DNA from: Pacificoceanicola sp048553275
Lineage (GTDB): Bacteria; Pseudomonadota; Alphaproteobacteria; Rhodobacterales; Rhodobacteraceae
Length of the DNA stretch: 64,000 bases
Direction: 5' to 3'
Assembly (NCBI RefSeq): GCF_048553275.1
Contig: NZ_JBLZMW010000013.1
Location: 91,746 to 155,745 of the forward strand
Shown in pieces: positions 25,325-34,791 of this stretch (its first letter is position 1; every line of letters starts with the position of its first letter). The notes under the pieces are model-generated. The model had not been told where the DNA came from, made no database searches, and saw nothing but the letters and a program-made list of their open reading frames with translations. A program made the translations under genes and the position numbers.

Positions 25325-26347
25325 TCAGCCTTTCTTCAGAGCTTTCTGCCCAAGCAGTTCGGCGATCTGGACCGCGTTCAAGGCCGCGCCTTTCCGCAGG
25401 TTGTCAGATACGCACCATAGGTTAAGGCCGTTATCGATCGTGGAGTCCTGACGAATCCGGCTGATGAACGTGGCGAAATCTCCGACGCATTCCTTCGGCG
25501 TCACGTAGCCGCCGTCCTCGCGCTTGTCGATCACCACAATTCCCGGTGCTTCGCGCAGGATATCGCGCGCCTCATCTTCGTCGAGGAAGTCCTCGGTCTC
25601 GATATTGATCGCTTCGGAGTGCCCGACAAAGACCGGCACGCGCACACAGGTCGCAGTCACCTTGATCTTGGGATCAACGATCTTCTTGGTCTCGGCGACC
25701 ATCTTCCACTCTTCCTTGGTCGATCCGTCATCGAGAAACACGTCGATGTGTGGAATGACGTTGAAGGCGATCTCCTTGGGGAACTTCGACGGCGGCACGT
25801 CCTTGACCGGGTTGTAGACCGCCTTGGTCTGCTCCCACAGCTCATCCATGCCTTCCTTGCCGGAGCCGGAGACCGACTGGTAGGTCGACACAACGACGCG
25901 CTTGATCGTTGCGCGGTCGTGCAGCGGCTTGAGCGCGACAACCATCTGCGCGGTGGAGCAGTTCGGGTTCGCGATGATGTTCTTCTTGGTGTAGCCCATG
26001 ATCGCATCCGCGTTCACTTCCGGCACGATCAGCGGCACATCCGGATCGTAGCGGTAGAGCGACGAATTGTCGATCACGACGCAACCTTGGCTTGCAGCCT
26101 TGGGGGCATACTCCTTTGTGGGGCCGGAGCCCACAGCGAAGAGTGCCATATCCCAGCCGGTAAAATCGAAGGCGGCCAGGTCTTGTGTCTTGAGTGTCTT
26201 GTCGCCAAAGCTCACTTCAGTTCCCAATGAACGACGGGACGCCAGTACGGCGATCTCGTCCACAGGGAACTCGCGCTCAGCGAGGATATTCAGCATTTCA
26301 CGACCCACGTTGCCCGTGGCGCCCACAACGACGACCTTGTAGCCCAT
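25325..26347 (-). CDS. asd: Aspartate-semialdehyde dehydrogenase
   Basis: 340 residues. The NADP-binding loop is VVVVGATGNVGREML near the N-terminus and the active-site Cys sits in NPNCSTAQM. The enzyme reduces aspartyl phosphate to aspartate semialdehyde for Lys/diaminopimelate, Met and Thr synthesis. ATG 26347 is preceded by GGAGGG at 6 bases; an ATG four codons upstream lies within this signal. Confidence 0.96.
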   Translation of the reverse strand: MGYKVVVVGATGNVGREMLNILAEREFPVDEIAVLASRRSLGTEVSFGDKTLKTQDLAAFDFTGWDMALFAVGSGPTKEYAPKAASQGCVVIDNSSLYRYDPDVPLIVPEVNADAIMGYTKKNIIANPNCSTAQMVVALKPLHDRATIKRVVVSTYQSVSGSGKEGMDELWEQTKAVYNPVKDVPPSKFPKEIAFNVIPHIDVFLDDGSTKEEWKMVAETKKIVDPKIKVTATCVRVPVFVGHSEAINIETEDFLDEDEARDILREAPGIVVIDKREDGGYVTPKECVGDFATFISRIRQDSTIDNGLNLWCVSDNLRKGAALNAVQIAELLGQKALKKG

Positions 26348-26750
26348 TTGGCCCTCCATCAGGTTCCTGTCCTCAAGCAGACAAGAATGTCCGCTCGGCT
26401 GGCGCGCTGATACAGTCTAGACGCCGCAGGATAAAGAGCCAGTTTGCAGAGCACCGATTTGCTTAACGCTTTGGCAACCTGTGAACCCTTTTCGTTGCGA
26501 AATTGCCCTGTACGCCCGGGACGTAAGGCAAATTGATGCAAAAATGCTCAGAACCCGGTGGAAATCCGCCTGAATTTGCACCTGCAGAAATAGAAGACTT
26601 GCTTCATAAATGGGCATTCCTCTAGATAGGTGTCGACGACGCAGATACCCCTCTGGCGGGTGATCGCAACCAGCAGTGTGCGTGACTGCTCAACGATAAA
26701 AACAGTGGCCAAACGCCTGCAGAGCGGTCGCCACAGGGGACTTACGGCGG
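26348..26750. other. Intergenic region between asd and the CapD-like gene
   Basis: About 400 bases with divergent promoters expected for asd (minus) and the nucleotide-sugar dehydratase (plus). It is more AT-rich around 26520-26620. Short overlapping frames here show no conserved features; I see nothing else. Confidence 0.4.
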
Positions 26751-28619
26751 ATGTTCTACGAAATAGTGACGGCCCTTTCGCGTCGACAGAAACAGATCGT
26801 ATTTACTGTCATCGACGCTGTTTTCATTCCAGTCGCGTTTTTCATGGCCATCGCGCTCGAGGCATCGGTTCAAGCCAACTACGCAACGCTTTCACAACAG
26901 CTCCTGCTGGTGGTCGGGCTCATCGTTTCGGGGGCGGGTATTTCGTGGTGGCTCGGCCTGCCGGCCGTGAAGCTGGCGGCCTACGAAGCCCGGGGCATGA
27001 TCAGAACCGGCGCTTACGCCGGGATGCTCGGCGTGGTCGGGATCGTGATGGACGCCGCCCTCGGCGGTGCCCTGCCAGTCGGCGTGTTCCTTATCTTCTC
27101 GCTTGTCCTACTTGTGCTCGCCGCGACATGGCGCGTTGGTCTGTTGCAGGTGACGTTGGAAATCTACCGCCGCGGGAAGACGCGGATGCGCGTGTTGATC
27201 TACGGTGCAGGTCAGACCGGGCAACAGCTGGTCGCCGCCCTGCGTCAGGACAACGCCATTCAGGCCGTCGGCTTCATCGACGACAACCCGACACTGCAAA
27301 GCGCGACGATCTCCGGCCTACGGGTCTACGCCCCGGCCCGGATCAAGGACCTCATTGTCGAAAAAGATATCGACCGTGTCGTGCTGGCAATGCCATCCAT
27401 GCGCACGCCTCAGCTGGCCCGGATTGCCCATCGTGTGCGCAGCATCGGCTGCGAAGTCCATGCCCTGCCCTCCTTTGCCGAACTCGTTGGAAAAGGCGAA
27501 CTGGAAGCGCGCGTCACGCCGGTTTGTCTTGATGACCTGTTGGGTCGCAATCGGCTTGAAAACGAATTGCCGGGTGTCAGCCACGCGTATACGGATCGCC
27601 GTATTCTCGTCTCTGGTGCCGGTGGCTCGATCGGGTCTGAGCTTTGCCGACAGCTCATCGCCTGCAAGCCGGAGTGCATTGTCCTTGTCGATCATTCCGA
27701 ACTGGCGCTTTACACCATCGAAAAAGAGTTGCGCGATATCAGCGCGAATCTGACGATTGTTCCCGTGCTGGCCTCGATCTTGAACGACGGCCTGATGCGC
27801 GACGTGATGCTGGAGCACAAGATCGACGTGGTTCTTCACGCTGCCGCGTACAAGCATTTGCCGCTGGTCGAGATCAATCCCCTGGCAGGGCTGAACAACA
27901 ACGTGTTGGGGACGAAGGTGCTGGCCGATGCGGCGCGGGATTGCGGCGTGGACCGCTTTATCCTTGTCTCGTCCGACAAGGCAGTGCGTCCCACCAACGT
28001 CATGGGCGCGTCCAAGCGGCTGGCCGAGATGCTGGTGCAGGACCTCGCCACGCGCAGCACGGCAACGCGGTTCTCCATGGTGCGTTTCGGCAATGTACTC
28101 GGCTCGTCCGGCTCCGTCATTCCGCTTTTTGAAGAGCAGATCGCGCGCGGGGGTCCAGTGACCCTTACCCACGGCGACGTAACCCGCTACTTCATGACAA
28201 TCTCCGAAGCTGCTCGCCTGGTGCTCTTGGCCGGGTCCTTTGCACGGGGTGGCGATGTCTTCGTGCTTGATATGGGTGATCCGGTTCCGATCAAGAAACT
28301 GGCGCGCCAGATGATCGAAGGCGCCGGGTTCACAGTGAAGGACGCCGAGAATCCTCAGGGGGATATCGAGATCAAGGTAACTGGACTGCGCCCCGGCGAA
28401 AAGCTGCATGAAGAGCTGCTGATTTCTCCGGACATGCTGACGACACCGCACGCCAAGATCCTGCGTGCGCAAGAAGGCTGCCTGTCGGAATTCGAGATCG
28501 CCACCGCGGTCAAGGATCTTCGCCTGGCCGTGGAGACACGAGACGCGGCCATGGCGCACGGCGTGATTTCCCGTTGGGTGGAACAAGGTGAAATGCAGGA
28601 AGCCGCGCAAAACACCTGA
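26751..28619 (+). CDS. FlaA1/CapD-type nucleotide-sugar 4,6-dehydratase (membrane-bound)
   Basis: 622 residues. Four membrane helices fill about residues 15-135. A first Rossmann domain (LIYGAGQTGQQL, about 148-159) and the catalytic SDR domain (ILVSGAGGSIGSEL, about 285) follow. The catalytic region reads SSDKAVRPTNVMGASKRLAE, with the Met-x3-Lys pair typical of WbpM/PglF-type UDP-GlcNAc 4,6-dehydratases in place of Tyr-x3-Lys. It makes precursors for surface polysaccharide or glycoprotein sugars. No glycosyltransferase genes adjoin it, so it acts with genes elsewhere. Confidence 0.92.
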   Translation: MFYEIVTALSRRQKQIVFTVIDAVFIPVAFFMAIALEASVQANYATLSQQLLLVVGLIVSGAGISWWLGLPAVKLAAYEARGMIRTGAYAGMLGVVGIVMDAALGGALPVGVFLIFSLVLLVLAATWRVGLLQVTLEIYRRGKTRMRVLIYGAGQTGQQLVAALRQDNAIQAVGFIDDNPTLQSATISGLRVYAPARIKDLIVEKDIDRVVLAMPSMRTPQLARIAHRVRSIGCEVHALPSFAELVGKGELEARVTPVCLDDLLGRNRLENELPGVSHAYTDRRILVSGAGGSIGSELCRQLIACKPECIVLVDHSELALYTIEKELRDISANLTIVPVLASILNDGLMRDVMLEHKIDVVLHAAAYKHLPLVEINPLAGLNNNVLGTKVLADAARDCGVDRFILVSSDKAVRPTNVMGASKRLAEMLVQDLATRSTATRFSMVRFGNVLGSSGSVIPLFEEQIARGGPVTLTHGDVTRYFMTISEAARLVLLAGSFARGGDVFVLDMGDPVPIKKLARQMIEGAGFTVKDAENPQGDIEIKVTGLRPGEKLHEELLISPDMLTTPHAKILRAQEGCLSEFEIATAVKDLRLAVETRDAAMAHGVISRWVEQGEMQEAAQNT

Positions 28620-28681
28620 GGACGGCAAATCGGCTAATGTGAAACCCGCGCAGCGACCGATCATCGCTGCGCGATTTGCGT

Positions 28682-29524
28682 TCAACGGCCCGGGATATCC
28701 TTGCGCGCCGGGGTGGGGCTCCAGTTTTCGATGACGTCGGCGGCCTCTTCAGCGGTTTCGACGAACTTGAACAATCCCAGGTCCTGGTCGCTGATCGTGC
28801 CCGCCTCTGACAGGGCATCCCAATTGATAATGCTCTCCCAAAATGCGCGGCCAAACAGCAGGAACGGCACCGGTTTCATGCGCCCGGTCTGGATCAGGGT
28901 GAGCGCTTCGAACATCTCGTCCAACGTCCCAAAGCCCCCCGGGAACACGCAAATCGCCCGCGCGCGCATCAGGAAGTGCATCTTGCGGATGGCAAAGTAG
29001 TGAAAGTTGAACGCAAGATCCGGGGTGACATAGGGGTTCGGCGCCTGCTCGTGCGGCAGGACGATGTTCAGACCGATGGACACGCCGCCTTCGTCTTCCG
29101 CCCCGCGATTGCCAGCCTCCATGACGCCCGGTCCGCCACCGGTGCAGATGACGTAGTCACGGTTTCCCGTCGCCTTCGACTTGCGCGTCATGATCCGTGC
29201 GAAACTGCGGGCTTCGTCGTAGAAGTGCGACAGCTCTGCCAGCGTCTTGGTGCGGGCTTTGTCTTTCTGATCCGGTGACGGGATGCGCGCACCACCGAAC
29301 AGGACGATGGTCTGGTCGATCTGATGCTGATCGAGCAACATGTCGAACTTGAGCAATTCCAGTTGCAACCGGACCGGACGCAACTCATCGCGGCACAGAA
29401 AATCGTCATCTGCAAAAGCCAGACGGTAACTGGGCGATTGCGTCTGCGGCGTGACAGGCACGTGACCTGCGGTATCCATGTCCAGATGCGCATCGCGAAA
29501 CGGGCTTCGTCTGTCGTCAGTCAT
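28682..29524 (-). CDS. LOG-family protein (TIGR00730), lysine decarboxylase-like
   Basis: 280 residues with the family motifs GGGPGVMEAGNRGA and PGGFGTLDEMFE. Proteins with PGGxGTxxE cleave nucleoside monophosphates, releasing bases (cytokinin-activating LOG enzymes and their bacterial PpnN relatives). It has an N-terminal extension of about 70 residues. The converging and divergent neighbours are unrelated. Confidence 0.85.
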   Translation of the reverse strand: MTDDRRSPFRDAHLDMDTAGHVPVTPQTQSPSYRLAFADDDFLCRDELRPVRLQLELLKFDMLLDQHQIDQTIVLFGGARIPSPDQKDKARTKTLAELSHFYDEARSFARIMTRKSKATGNRDYVICTGGGPGVMEAGNRGAEDEGGVSIGLNIVLPHEQAPNPYVTPDLAFNFHYFAIRKMHFLMRARAICVFPGGFGTLDEMFEALTLIQTGRMKPVPFLLFGRAFWESIINWDALSEAGTISDQDLGLFKFVETAEEAADVIENWSPTPARKDIPGR

Positions 29525-29666
29525 TGGTGTGATGTCCTTGTTTCTCTTGCTTTACGAGTATCTGCTCAGGGGACGAAGCGCCAGCGAGCACTGATCTGCC
29601 GGGATCGCCCGAAGATTTCGCCCCCAACTGGCCGCCCAAAACCCGCGCCGTCAGGAGGGTGAATAG

Positions 29667-29691
29667 TTGATATTTTTTATCGGAATTGACA
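29667..29691 (+). promoter_or_regulatory. AT-rich inverted repeat and -35-like element ahead of the imelysin operon
   Basis: TTGATATTTTTTATCGG (29667-29683) contains GATA-N5-TATC and can be read as TGA-N9-TCG, one base from the TGA-N9-TCA core of iron-regulator boxes described for Rhizobiales/Rhodobacterales. TTGACA follows at 29686-29691. An iron-responsive promoter is inferred from the gene content behind it. Confidence 0.4.
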
Positions 29692-29791
29692 TGTCCGAGT
29701 GATTTTGTCAGAAAACAGCCAGCGCGATTCAACGCCGCAACAGACTGGCCATGACAGAGCTGGTCGTGGTTGAACGAAAGGACAGGACTCC

Positions 29792-31048
29792 ATGAAACGC
29801 ACACTTTTGACAAGCACACTGCTGATCGGGCTTGCCGCGCCGGCCCTTGCCGACAAAGCCGCCGTCCTCACAACCTATTCCGATATTGCCGAGGCGACCT
29901 TTGGCGATAGTCTGATCAAGGCAAAAGAGTTGCAGGCCGCGATCGAGACCCTGATCTCTGATCCGACGGATGCCTCTCTCGCCGCCGCCCGCGCCGCATG
30001 GAAAGCGGCCCGCGTTCCCTATCTCCAATCCGAGGTGTTCCGCTTCGGCAACCCGGCCGTCGACGATTGGGAAGGCAAGGTGAACGCATGGCCCCTCGAC
30101 GAAGGCCTGATCGATTACGTCGACACCAGCTATGGCGGACCGAGCGATGAAAACGAATACGCCGCTCTGAACGTGATTGCCAATCCGACGTTCACCCTCT
30201 CGGGCACCGAGATCGACGCCAGCGCGATCACCCCGGATCTGATCGCAAACACACTGCATGAGGCCGACGAGGTCGAAGCAAACGTGGCGTCCGGCTACCA
30301 CGCAATCGAATTCCTGCTTTGGGGTCAGGATCTCAACGGAACAGCCCACGGCGCCGGCAACCGACCCTATACGGACTACGTACAGGGCGACGGCTGCACC
30401 AACGGCAACTGCGACCGCCGCAGCAGCTATCTTTCCGCGGCGACGGAGCTTCTGATCTCCGATCTCGAACACATCACGGAGCAGTGGAGCGACACCGGAG
30501 CCTCCCGCGCCGCGCTTTTGTCTGATACGGACGCCGGGATCGTCGCCATTCTCACCGGAATGGGATCGCTGTCCTACGGCGAGCTCGCGGGCGAGCGCAT
30601 GAAGCTTGGCGTGCTGCTGAACGATCCGGAAGAAGAGCAGGATTGCTTCTCGGACAACACCCACAACAGCCACTATTACGATGGCCTGGGCATCCGGAAC
30701 GTCTATTTCGGGGACTATGTCCGTGCGGATGGCACGACCGTGTCCGGCGAAAGCCTGTCTTCGCTTGTCGCCGAAGTCGCGCCGGAGGTTGACACCGAGC
30801 TGCGCGCGAATCTGAACCAGACAATGATCGAACTCGCCCAGATCAAGACCGCCGCAGAAGCCGGCTTCTCCTACGACCAAATGCTCGAACAGGGCAATGA
30901 CGCAGGAGAAGAATTGATCCTGTCCGCCGTGGATTCGCTGCTAACCCAGACTCGCTCCATAGAGCGGGCGGTCACGGCCCTCGGTCTCGACCAAATCGGG
31001 TTCGAAGGGTCAGACAGCCTCGACAACCCCAACGCAGTCTTCCAGTAA
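29792..31048 (+). CDS. irpA: Imelysin-family iron-regulated protein (COG3487)
   Basis: 418 residues with a signal peptide (MKRTLLTSTLLIGLAAPALA). The imelysin signature GxHxxE is seen as SGYHAIEFLLW at about 168-178, a predicted metal-binding site. A cysteine-bearing loop (GDGCTNGNCDRR) follows. Proteins of this type are periplasmic and induced by iron starvation. First gene of four that match the conserved COG3487-3488-3489-3490 set. Confidence 0.9.
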   Translation: MKRTLLTSTLLIGLAAPALADKAAVLTTYSDIAEATFGDSLIKAKELQAAIETLISDPTDASLAAARAAWKAARVPYLQSEVFRFGNPAVDDWEGKVNAWPLDEGLIDYVDTSYGGPSDENEYAALNVIANPTFTLSGTEIDASAITPDLIANTLHEADEVEANVASGYHAIEFLLWGQDLNGTAHGAGNRPYTDYVQGDGCTNGNCDRRSSYLSAATELLISDLEHITEQWSDTGASRAALLSDTDAGIVAILTGMGSLSYGELAGERMKLGVLLNDPEEEQDCFSDNTHNSHYYDGLGIRNVYFGDYVRADGTTVSGESLSSLVAEVAPEVDTELRANLNQTMIELAQIKTAAEAGFSYDQMLEQGNDAGEELILSAVDSLLTQTRSIERAVTALGLDQIGFEGSDSLDNPNAVFQ

Positions 31049-31103
31049 CAATAGTAACGGGGCGGCTCTTGCGGGCGGCCCCGTCTCAATTCAAGGCCAC
31101 CGT

Positions 31104-32645
31104 ATGTACCGCACACTCAGCATTCTCGCCTTTGCCGCTGCGAACGCGGCCGGTGCCGCGCCGCTCGATCTGCGTGATATTCACCTTGACCATCAACCGC
31201 GCACGTCCCAGGAGGCAGACCGGATTTCCGGGGTCACCCGTCCCACATCGGATTTCTCCGCTCCAGAGCAGTTCGAAGGACATCCCGCCGGGGCCGCGAC
31301 CGTGCGAGCCAGAACCGACGCCGACGCATTTTCCCAGCCTTCGGCAAACATGTCCTTCGAAGACGAACTTGATTTCAAGCTGGGCAACGGCCTGTTTCGC
31401 AAGCTCTGGGTCTCCTCCCCCTCCTCGACACTGGCGTCCGACGGATTGGGACCGCTCTTCAATGCACGCTCCTGCCAGCGATGCCACCTGAAGGATGGCC
31501 GCGGCCACACACCCGAAAACGCCGAGGATGGCCGTGTCTCCATGTTCCTGCGGCTCTCGGTTCCCGCCGGTCCCGATGCGGAAATGACGGACATCGAACG
31601 CTATCTCGCGAAACTCGACGGGGCGGTGCAGCGCACGCGCCCTGATCCCGTTCTGGGCGGTCAGCTGCAGGACCTCGCGCTCGCGGGTCACCCGGTCGAA
31701 GGGCAGATGGACGTGACCTATGAGACTATAGCCGTGAGCCTGTCCGGCGGCGAGACCGCCACCCTGCGCCGTCCGACCTACTCGATTTCCGGAATGGGAT
31801 ACGGGCCATTGCGCGAGGACCTGCTGACCAGCCCCCGTGTCGCACCACAAATGATTGGGCTTGGCTTACTCGAAGCGATCCCGGCGCAGGACATCCTGGC
31901 AAATGCCGATCCGGACGACGCGGATGGTGACGGGATTTCAGGCCGGGCGCAGATCGTCTGGTCGGACGAGTTCGGCGCGCCGATGCTGGGTCGCTTCGGA
32001 ATGAAGGCCGGTATGCCGACAATCCGCGAACAATCCGCCCATGCGTTTGCCGGCGACATCGGCATATCCAACCCCCTGATGCCCAATCCGGCCGGGGATT
32101 GCACGCCGACCCAGAAAAGCTGCGTCGATGCTCCGCACGGAGACGGCGATGGTCGCGGGACCGAGATCGACGAGGCCGGGCTGGATCTTGTCACCTTCTA
32201 CAGTCAAAATCTTGCCGTGCCTGCACGCCGCGATCCCGGGTCGCCGGAGGTTCTGAAGGGCAAAGAGGTATTTTACGAAAGCGGCTGCACCGCCTGCCAT
32301 ACGCCGAAGTTTGTCACCCACCGTCTGAACGATGATAGCCCGCAGAGCTTTCAGCTGATTTGGCCTTACACCGATCTGCTGCTGCACGACATGGGCGAGG
32401 GACTTGCCGATCACAGACCCGAGGGCCGTGCAACCGGGCGCGAATGGCGCACGGCACCACTTTGGGGAATCGGCTTGACCCGGCAGGTCAGTGGACACAG
32501 TTATCTGTTGCATGACGGACGCGCGCGTTCGCTTCTCGAAGCAATCCTATGGCACGGCGGCGAGGCCGAAGCGGCCAGAACCCGTGTCGTGGAAATGCCG
32601 CCCGAAGAGCGCGCGGCGTTGATCACATATCTGGAAAGCCTCTGA
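31104..32645 (+). CDS. Di-heme cytochrome c-type oxidoreductase (DUF1111, COG3488)
   Basis: 513 residues with a signal peptide ending NAAGA. Two heme c attachment sites are visible, CQRCH (about 126-130) and CTACH (about 395-399), the second in a C-terminal cytochrome domain. Members of DUF1111 resemble cytochrome c peroxidases and probably transfer electrons in the periplasm. In this operon it may change the redox state of iron for uptake. The gene begins 55 bases after irpA. Confidence 0.88.
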   Translation: MYRTLSILAFAAANAAGAAPLDLRDIHLDHQPRTSQEADRISGVTRPTSDFSAPEQFEGHPAGAATVRARTDADAFSQPSANMSFEDELDFKLGNGLFRKLWVSSPSSTLASDGLGPLFNARSCQRCHLKDGRGHTPENAEDGRVSMFLRLSVPAGPDAEMTDIERYLAKLDGAVQRTRPDPVLGGQLQDLALAGHPVEGQMDVTYETIAVSLSGGETATLRRPTYSISGMGYGPLREDLLTSPRVAPQMIGLGLLEAIPAQDILANADPDDADGDGISGRAQIVWSDEFGAPMLGRFGMKAGMPTIREQSAHAFAGDIGISNPLMPNPAGDCTPTQKSCVDAPHGDGDGRGTEIDEAGLDLVTFYSQNLAVPARRDPGSPEVLKGKEVFYESGCTACHTPKFVTHRLNDDSPQSFQLIWPYTDLLLHDMGEGLADHRPEGRATGREWRTAPLWGIGLTRQVSGHSYLLHDGRARSLLEAILWHGGEAEAARTRVVEMPPEERAALITYLESL

Positions 32646-32646
32646 C

Positions 32647-33630
32647 ATGCGCTACCTTGCCTTGATCTCTGTCCTTATTGCTTCGCCCGTCCTGGCCGGA
32701 GTCGATGAGGTCGTCGATACGCATATCCTGCCCCGGTTTCAGACTTTTGCGGATGCGGGCGCGGCCCTCGCAACGGCCGCCGATGCCGACTGCACCGCGA
32801 CGGCGGTGCGTCCGGCCTATCAGGCGGCGTTCGATGCGTGGATGGGGGTCTCGCATCTGCACTTCGGCCCTCTCGAAGACAACGGTCGCACGCTGGCCAT
32901 CGCCTTCTGGCCCGATACACGGGGATTGGTGGCGAAAACCGTGGGAAACATGGTGACCGAGCAAGATCCCGCAGCCCGCGATCCCGAGGCATTTTCTGAC
33001 GTTTCCGTGGCAGGACGTGGCTTCTTTGCGCTTGAACGCCTGCTGTTCGAACCGGATCTGTCCGATTACGCGACAAGTGGCTACCGGTGCGCCTATGTCC
33101 AGGCGCTTGCCTCGGATCTGGCCCGGTCCGGCGCCGCATTGAATGCCGCCTGGGAGGCCTATGCCACGGTTCTCAAGACGGCTGGAGAGCCGGGAAACAC
33201 CGATTACCTGACTGCGCAGGAAGCAAGTCAGCGTCTCTACACAGCGCTGCTCGCCGGTCTTGAGTTTACCGAGGAAACCCGGCTTGGCCGACCGCTTGGC
33301 ACATTCGACCGGCCGCGTCCCAACCGCGCAGAGGCCCGGCGCTCCGGACGCTCCTTGCAAAACGTGATCCTCTCCCTTGACGCTCTGCGCGAACTCGCCC
33401 GGACGCTCGCCAATCAGTCTATTCCCGTGACCGAAGAGGCGTTTGAGACCGCGCTGTCCCAGGCCCGTGACCTGAACGATCCGGATCTGTCCAGCGTCGA
33501 AAATCCGATGGGCAGGCTCAAGGTCGAAGTGCTGGCGCAATCCGTCGGGTTCGTCCGCGACGCTGTCGAGGGCGAAATCGGAGAGAGGCTGGGCCTGACC
33601 GAAGGGTTCAACTCGCTGGACGGGGACTGA
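32647..33630 (+). CDS. Second imelysin-family periplasmic protein (COG3489)
   Basis: 327 residues with a signal peptide (MRYLALISVLIASPVLA). Helical imelysin fold; the segment GRGFFALERLLF takes the place of the GxHxxE motif, with the His replaced by Phe, as is common in this shorter paralogue. One base separates it from the DUF1111 gene. The pairing of a metal-site imelysin with a degenerate one is conserved in these operons. Confidence 0.88.
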   Translation: MRYLALISVLIASPVLAGVDEVVDTHILPRFQTFADAGAALATAADADCTATAVRPAYQAAFDAWMGVSHLHFGPLEDNGRTLAIAFWPDTRGLVAKTVGNMVTEQDPAARDPEAFSDVSVAGRGFFALERLLFEPDLSDYATSGYRCAYVQALASDLARSGAALNAAWEAYATVLKTAGEPGNTDYLTAQEASQRLYTALLAGLEFTEETRLGRPLGTFDRPRPNRAEARRSGRSLQNVILSLDALRELARTLANQSIPVTEEAFETALSQARDLNDPDLSSVENPMGRLKVEVLAQSVGFVRDAVEGEIGERLGLTEGFNSLDGD

Positions 33631-33633
33631 GCC

Positions 33634-34692
33634 ATGCGGAGGCGCAACTTTATCGGGGCGCTTCTGGCCTCTTCAACCTTGCCATCGCTGGGCTGGGCAG
33701 ACGTCGGAAGCCCGGCATTTCTCGCCGCAGCCAAGGAGCAAGACGGCACCTATGCTCTGTTCGGACTGACCGAGGCGGGAGAAGACCTTTTCCGCATACC
33801 ACTTCCCGCGCGTGGCCATGCCGCCGCGGCCCATCCAACCGCGCCCGAGGCCGTGGCCTTTGCCCGCCGTCCCGGCACCTTTGCCGTGGTGATCGACTGC
33901 GTCGGTGGCACCGTCGCGCATCACCTTGAAGCGCCGGAGGGGCGGCATTTCTACGGTCACGGTGCCTTCATCGAAGACGGCGCGCTGCTTTGCACGACAG
34001 AGAATGACATCGCCACCGGCGAGGGCCGCATTGGGTTTTGGTCACGGCTGGACGGGTATCGCCGCGTGGGCGAAATCGCCTCTGGCGGGATCGGCCCGCA
34101 TGAGGTGATCCGTTTGCCCGGCGATGTTCTCGCGGTGGCAAATGGTGGCATTCTGACCCATCCGGACAAGGGCCGGGAAAAACTCAACCTCGATACGATG
34201 CGGCCCAATCTGGCCTATGTGACAAGGGACGGCGTGCAGGAGACCGTCTCTCTCGCCCCCGACCTTCATCACGATTCGATCCGTCATTTGGCCTCTGACG
34301 GCGAAACCGTCGCCTTCGCGATGCAGTGGCAAGGAGCGCTCCCTGATCCGGCCCCCCTGCTTGGATTGCATAAACGGGGATCCGCGCCCATTCTGACCTC
34401 TGCCGACCTCGCCGAGCAGATGGCGATGGACGGCTACGCCGGAAGCGTTGCGGTGATGGGCGATACGGTTGCCATCACCTCCCCGCGTGGCGGCCGCGTA
34501 CATCTCTTTGGTCTTGATGGCCATTTCAGAGCAAGCGCCCGGCGCGCCGATGTCTGTGGCGTCGCAGCCGGTCCGTTGGGCCTTATGGCCACCGATGGAT
34601 TGGGCGGTGTCTGGGCGCTGGATGCCGGTGGCATGACACCACGCAGACGCGCGAGGCGGGCCTGGGACAATCACCTCGTGCGGATTGCCTGA
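33634..34692 (+). CDS. DUF1513 exported beta-propeller-like protein (COG3490)
   Basis: 352 residues. The N-terminus MRRRNFIGALLASSTLPSLGWA has an RRNFIG stretch that resembles a twin-arginine signal. The body contains repeated short beta-strand blades (AVAFARRPGTFAVVID, GHGAFIEDGALLCTTEN, HEVIRLPGDVLAVANGG), as in seven-bladed propellers. Fourth gene of the iron-regulated set; its biochemical role is unknown. Confidence 0.87.
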   Translation: MRRRNFIGALLASSTLPSLGWADVGSPAFLAAAKEQDGTYALFGLTEAGEDLFRIPLPARGHAAAAHPTAPEAVAFARRPGTFAVVIDCVGGTVAHHLEAPEGRHFYGHGAFIEDGALLCTTENDIATGEGRIGFWSRLDGYRRVGEIASGGIGPHEVIRLPGDVLAVANGGILTHPDKGREKLNLDTMRPNLAYVTRDGVQETVSLAPDLHHDSIRHLASDGETVAFAMQWQGALPDPAPLLGLHKRGSAPILTSADLAEQMAMDGYAGSVAVMGDTVAITSPRGGRVHLFGLDGHFRASARRADVCGVAAGPLGLMATDGLGGVWALDAGGMTPRRRARRAWDNHLVRIA

Positions 34693-34738
34693 CCCGCTGT
34701 CGCGCGGGCCGGGCCTCATGATCGCGAGAGACAATGAA

Positions 34739-34772
34739 AAAGCCCCGCCAGTCCTGCGACCAGCGGGGCTTT
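34739..34772. terminator. Bidirectional intrinsic terminator
   Basis: AAAGCCCCGC (34739-34748) pairs perfectly with GCGGGGCTTT (34763-34772) around a 14-base loop between the DUF1513 gene and the converging isocitrate dehydrogenase gene. Confidence 0.85.
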
Positions 34773-34791
34773 GCTATTGGCGTAAAACCGT

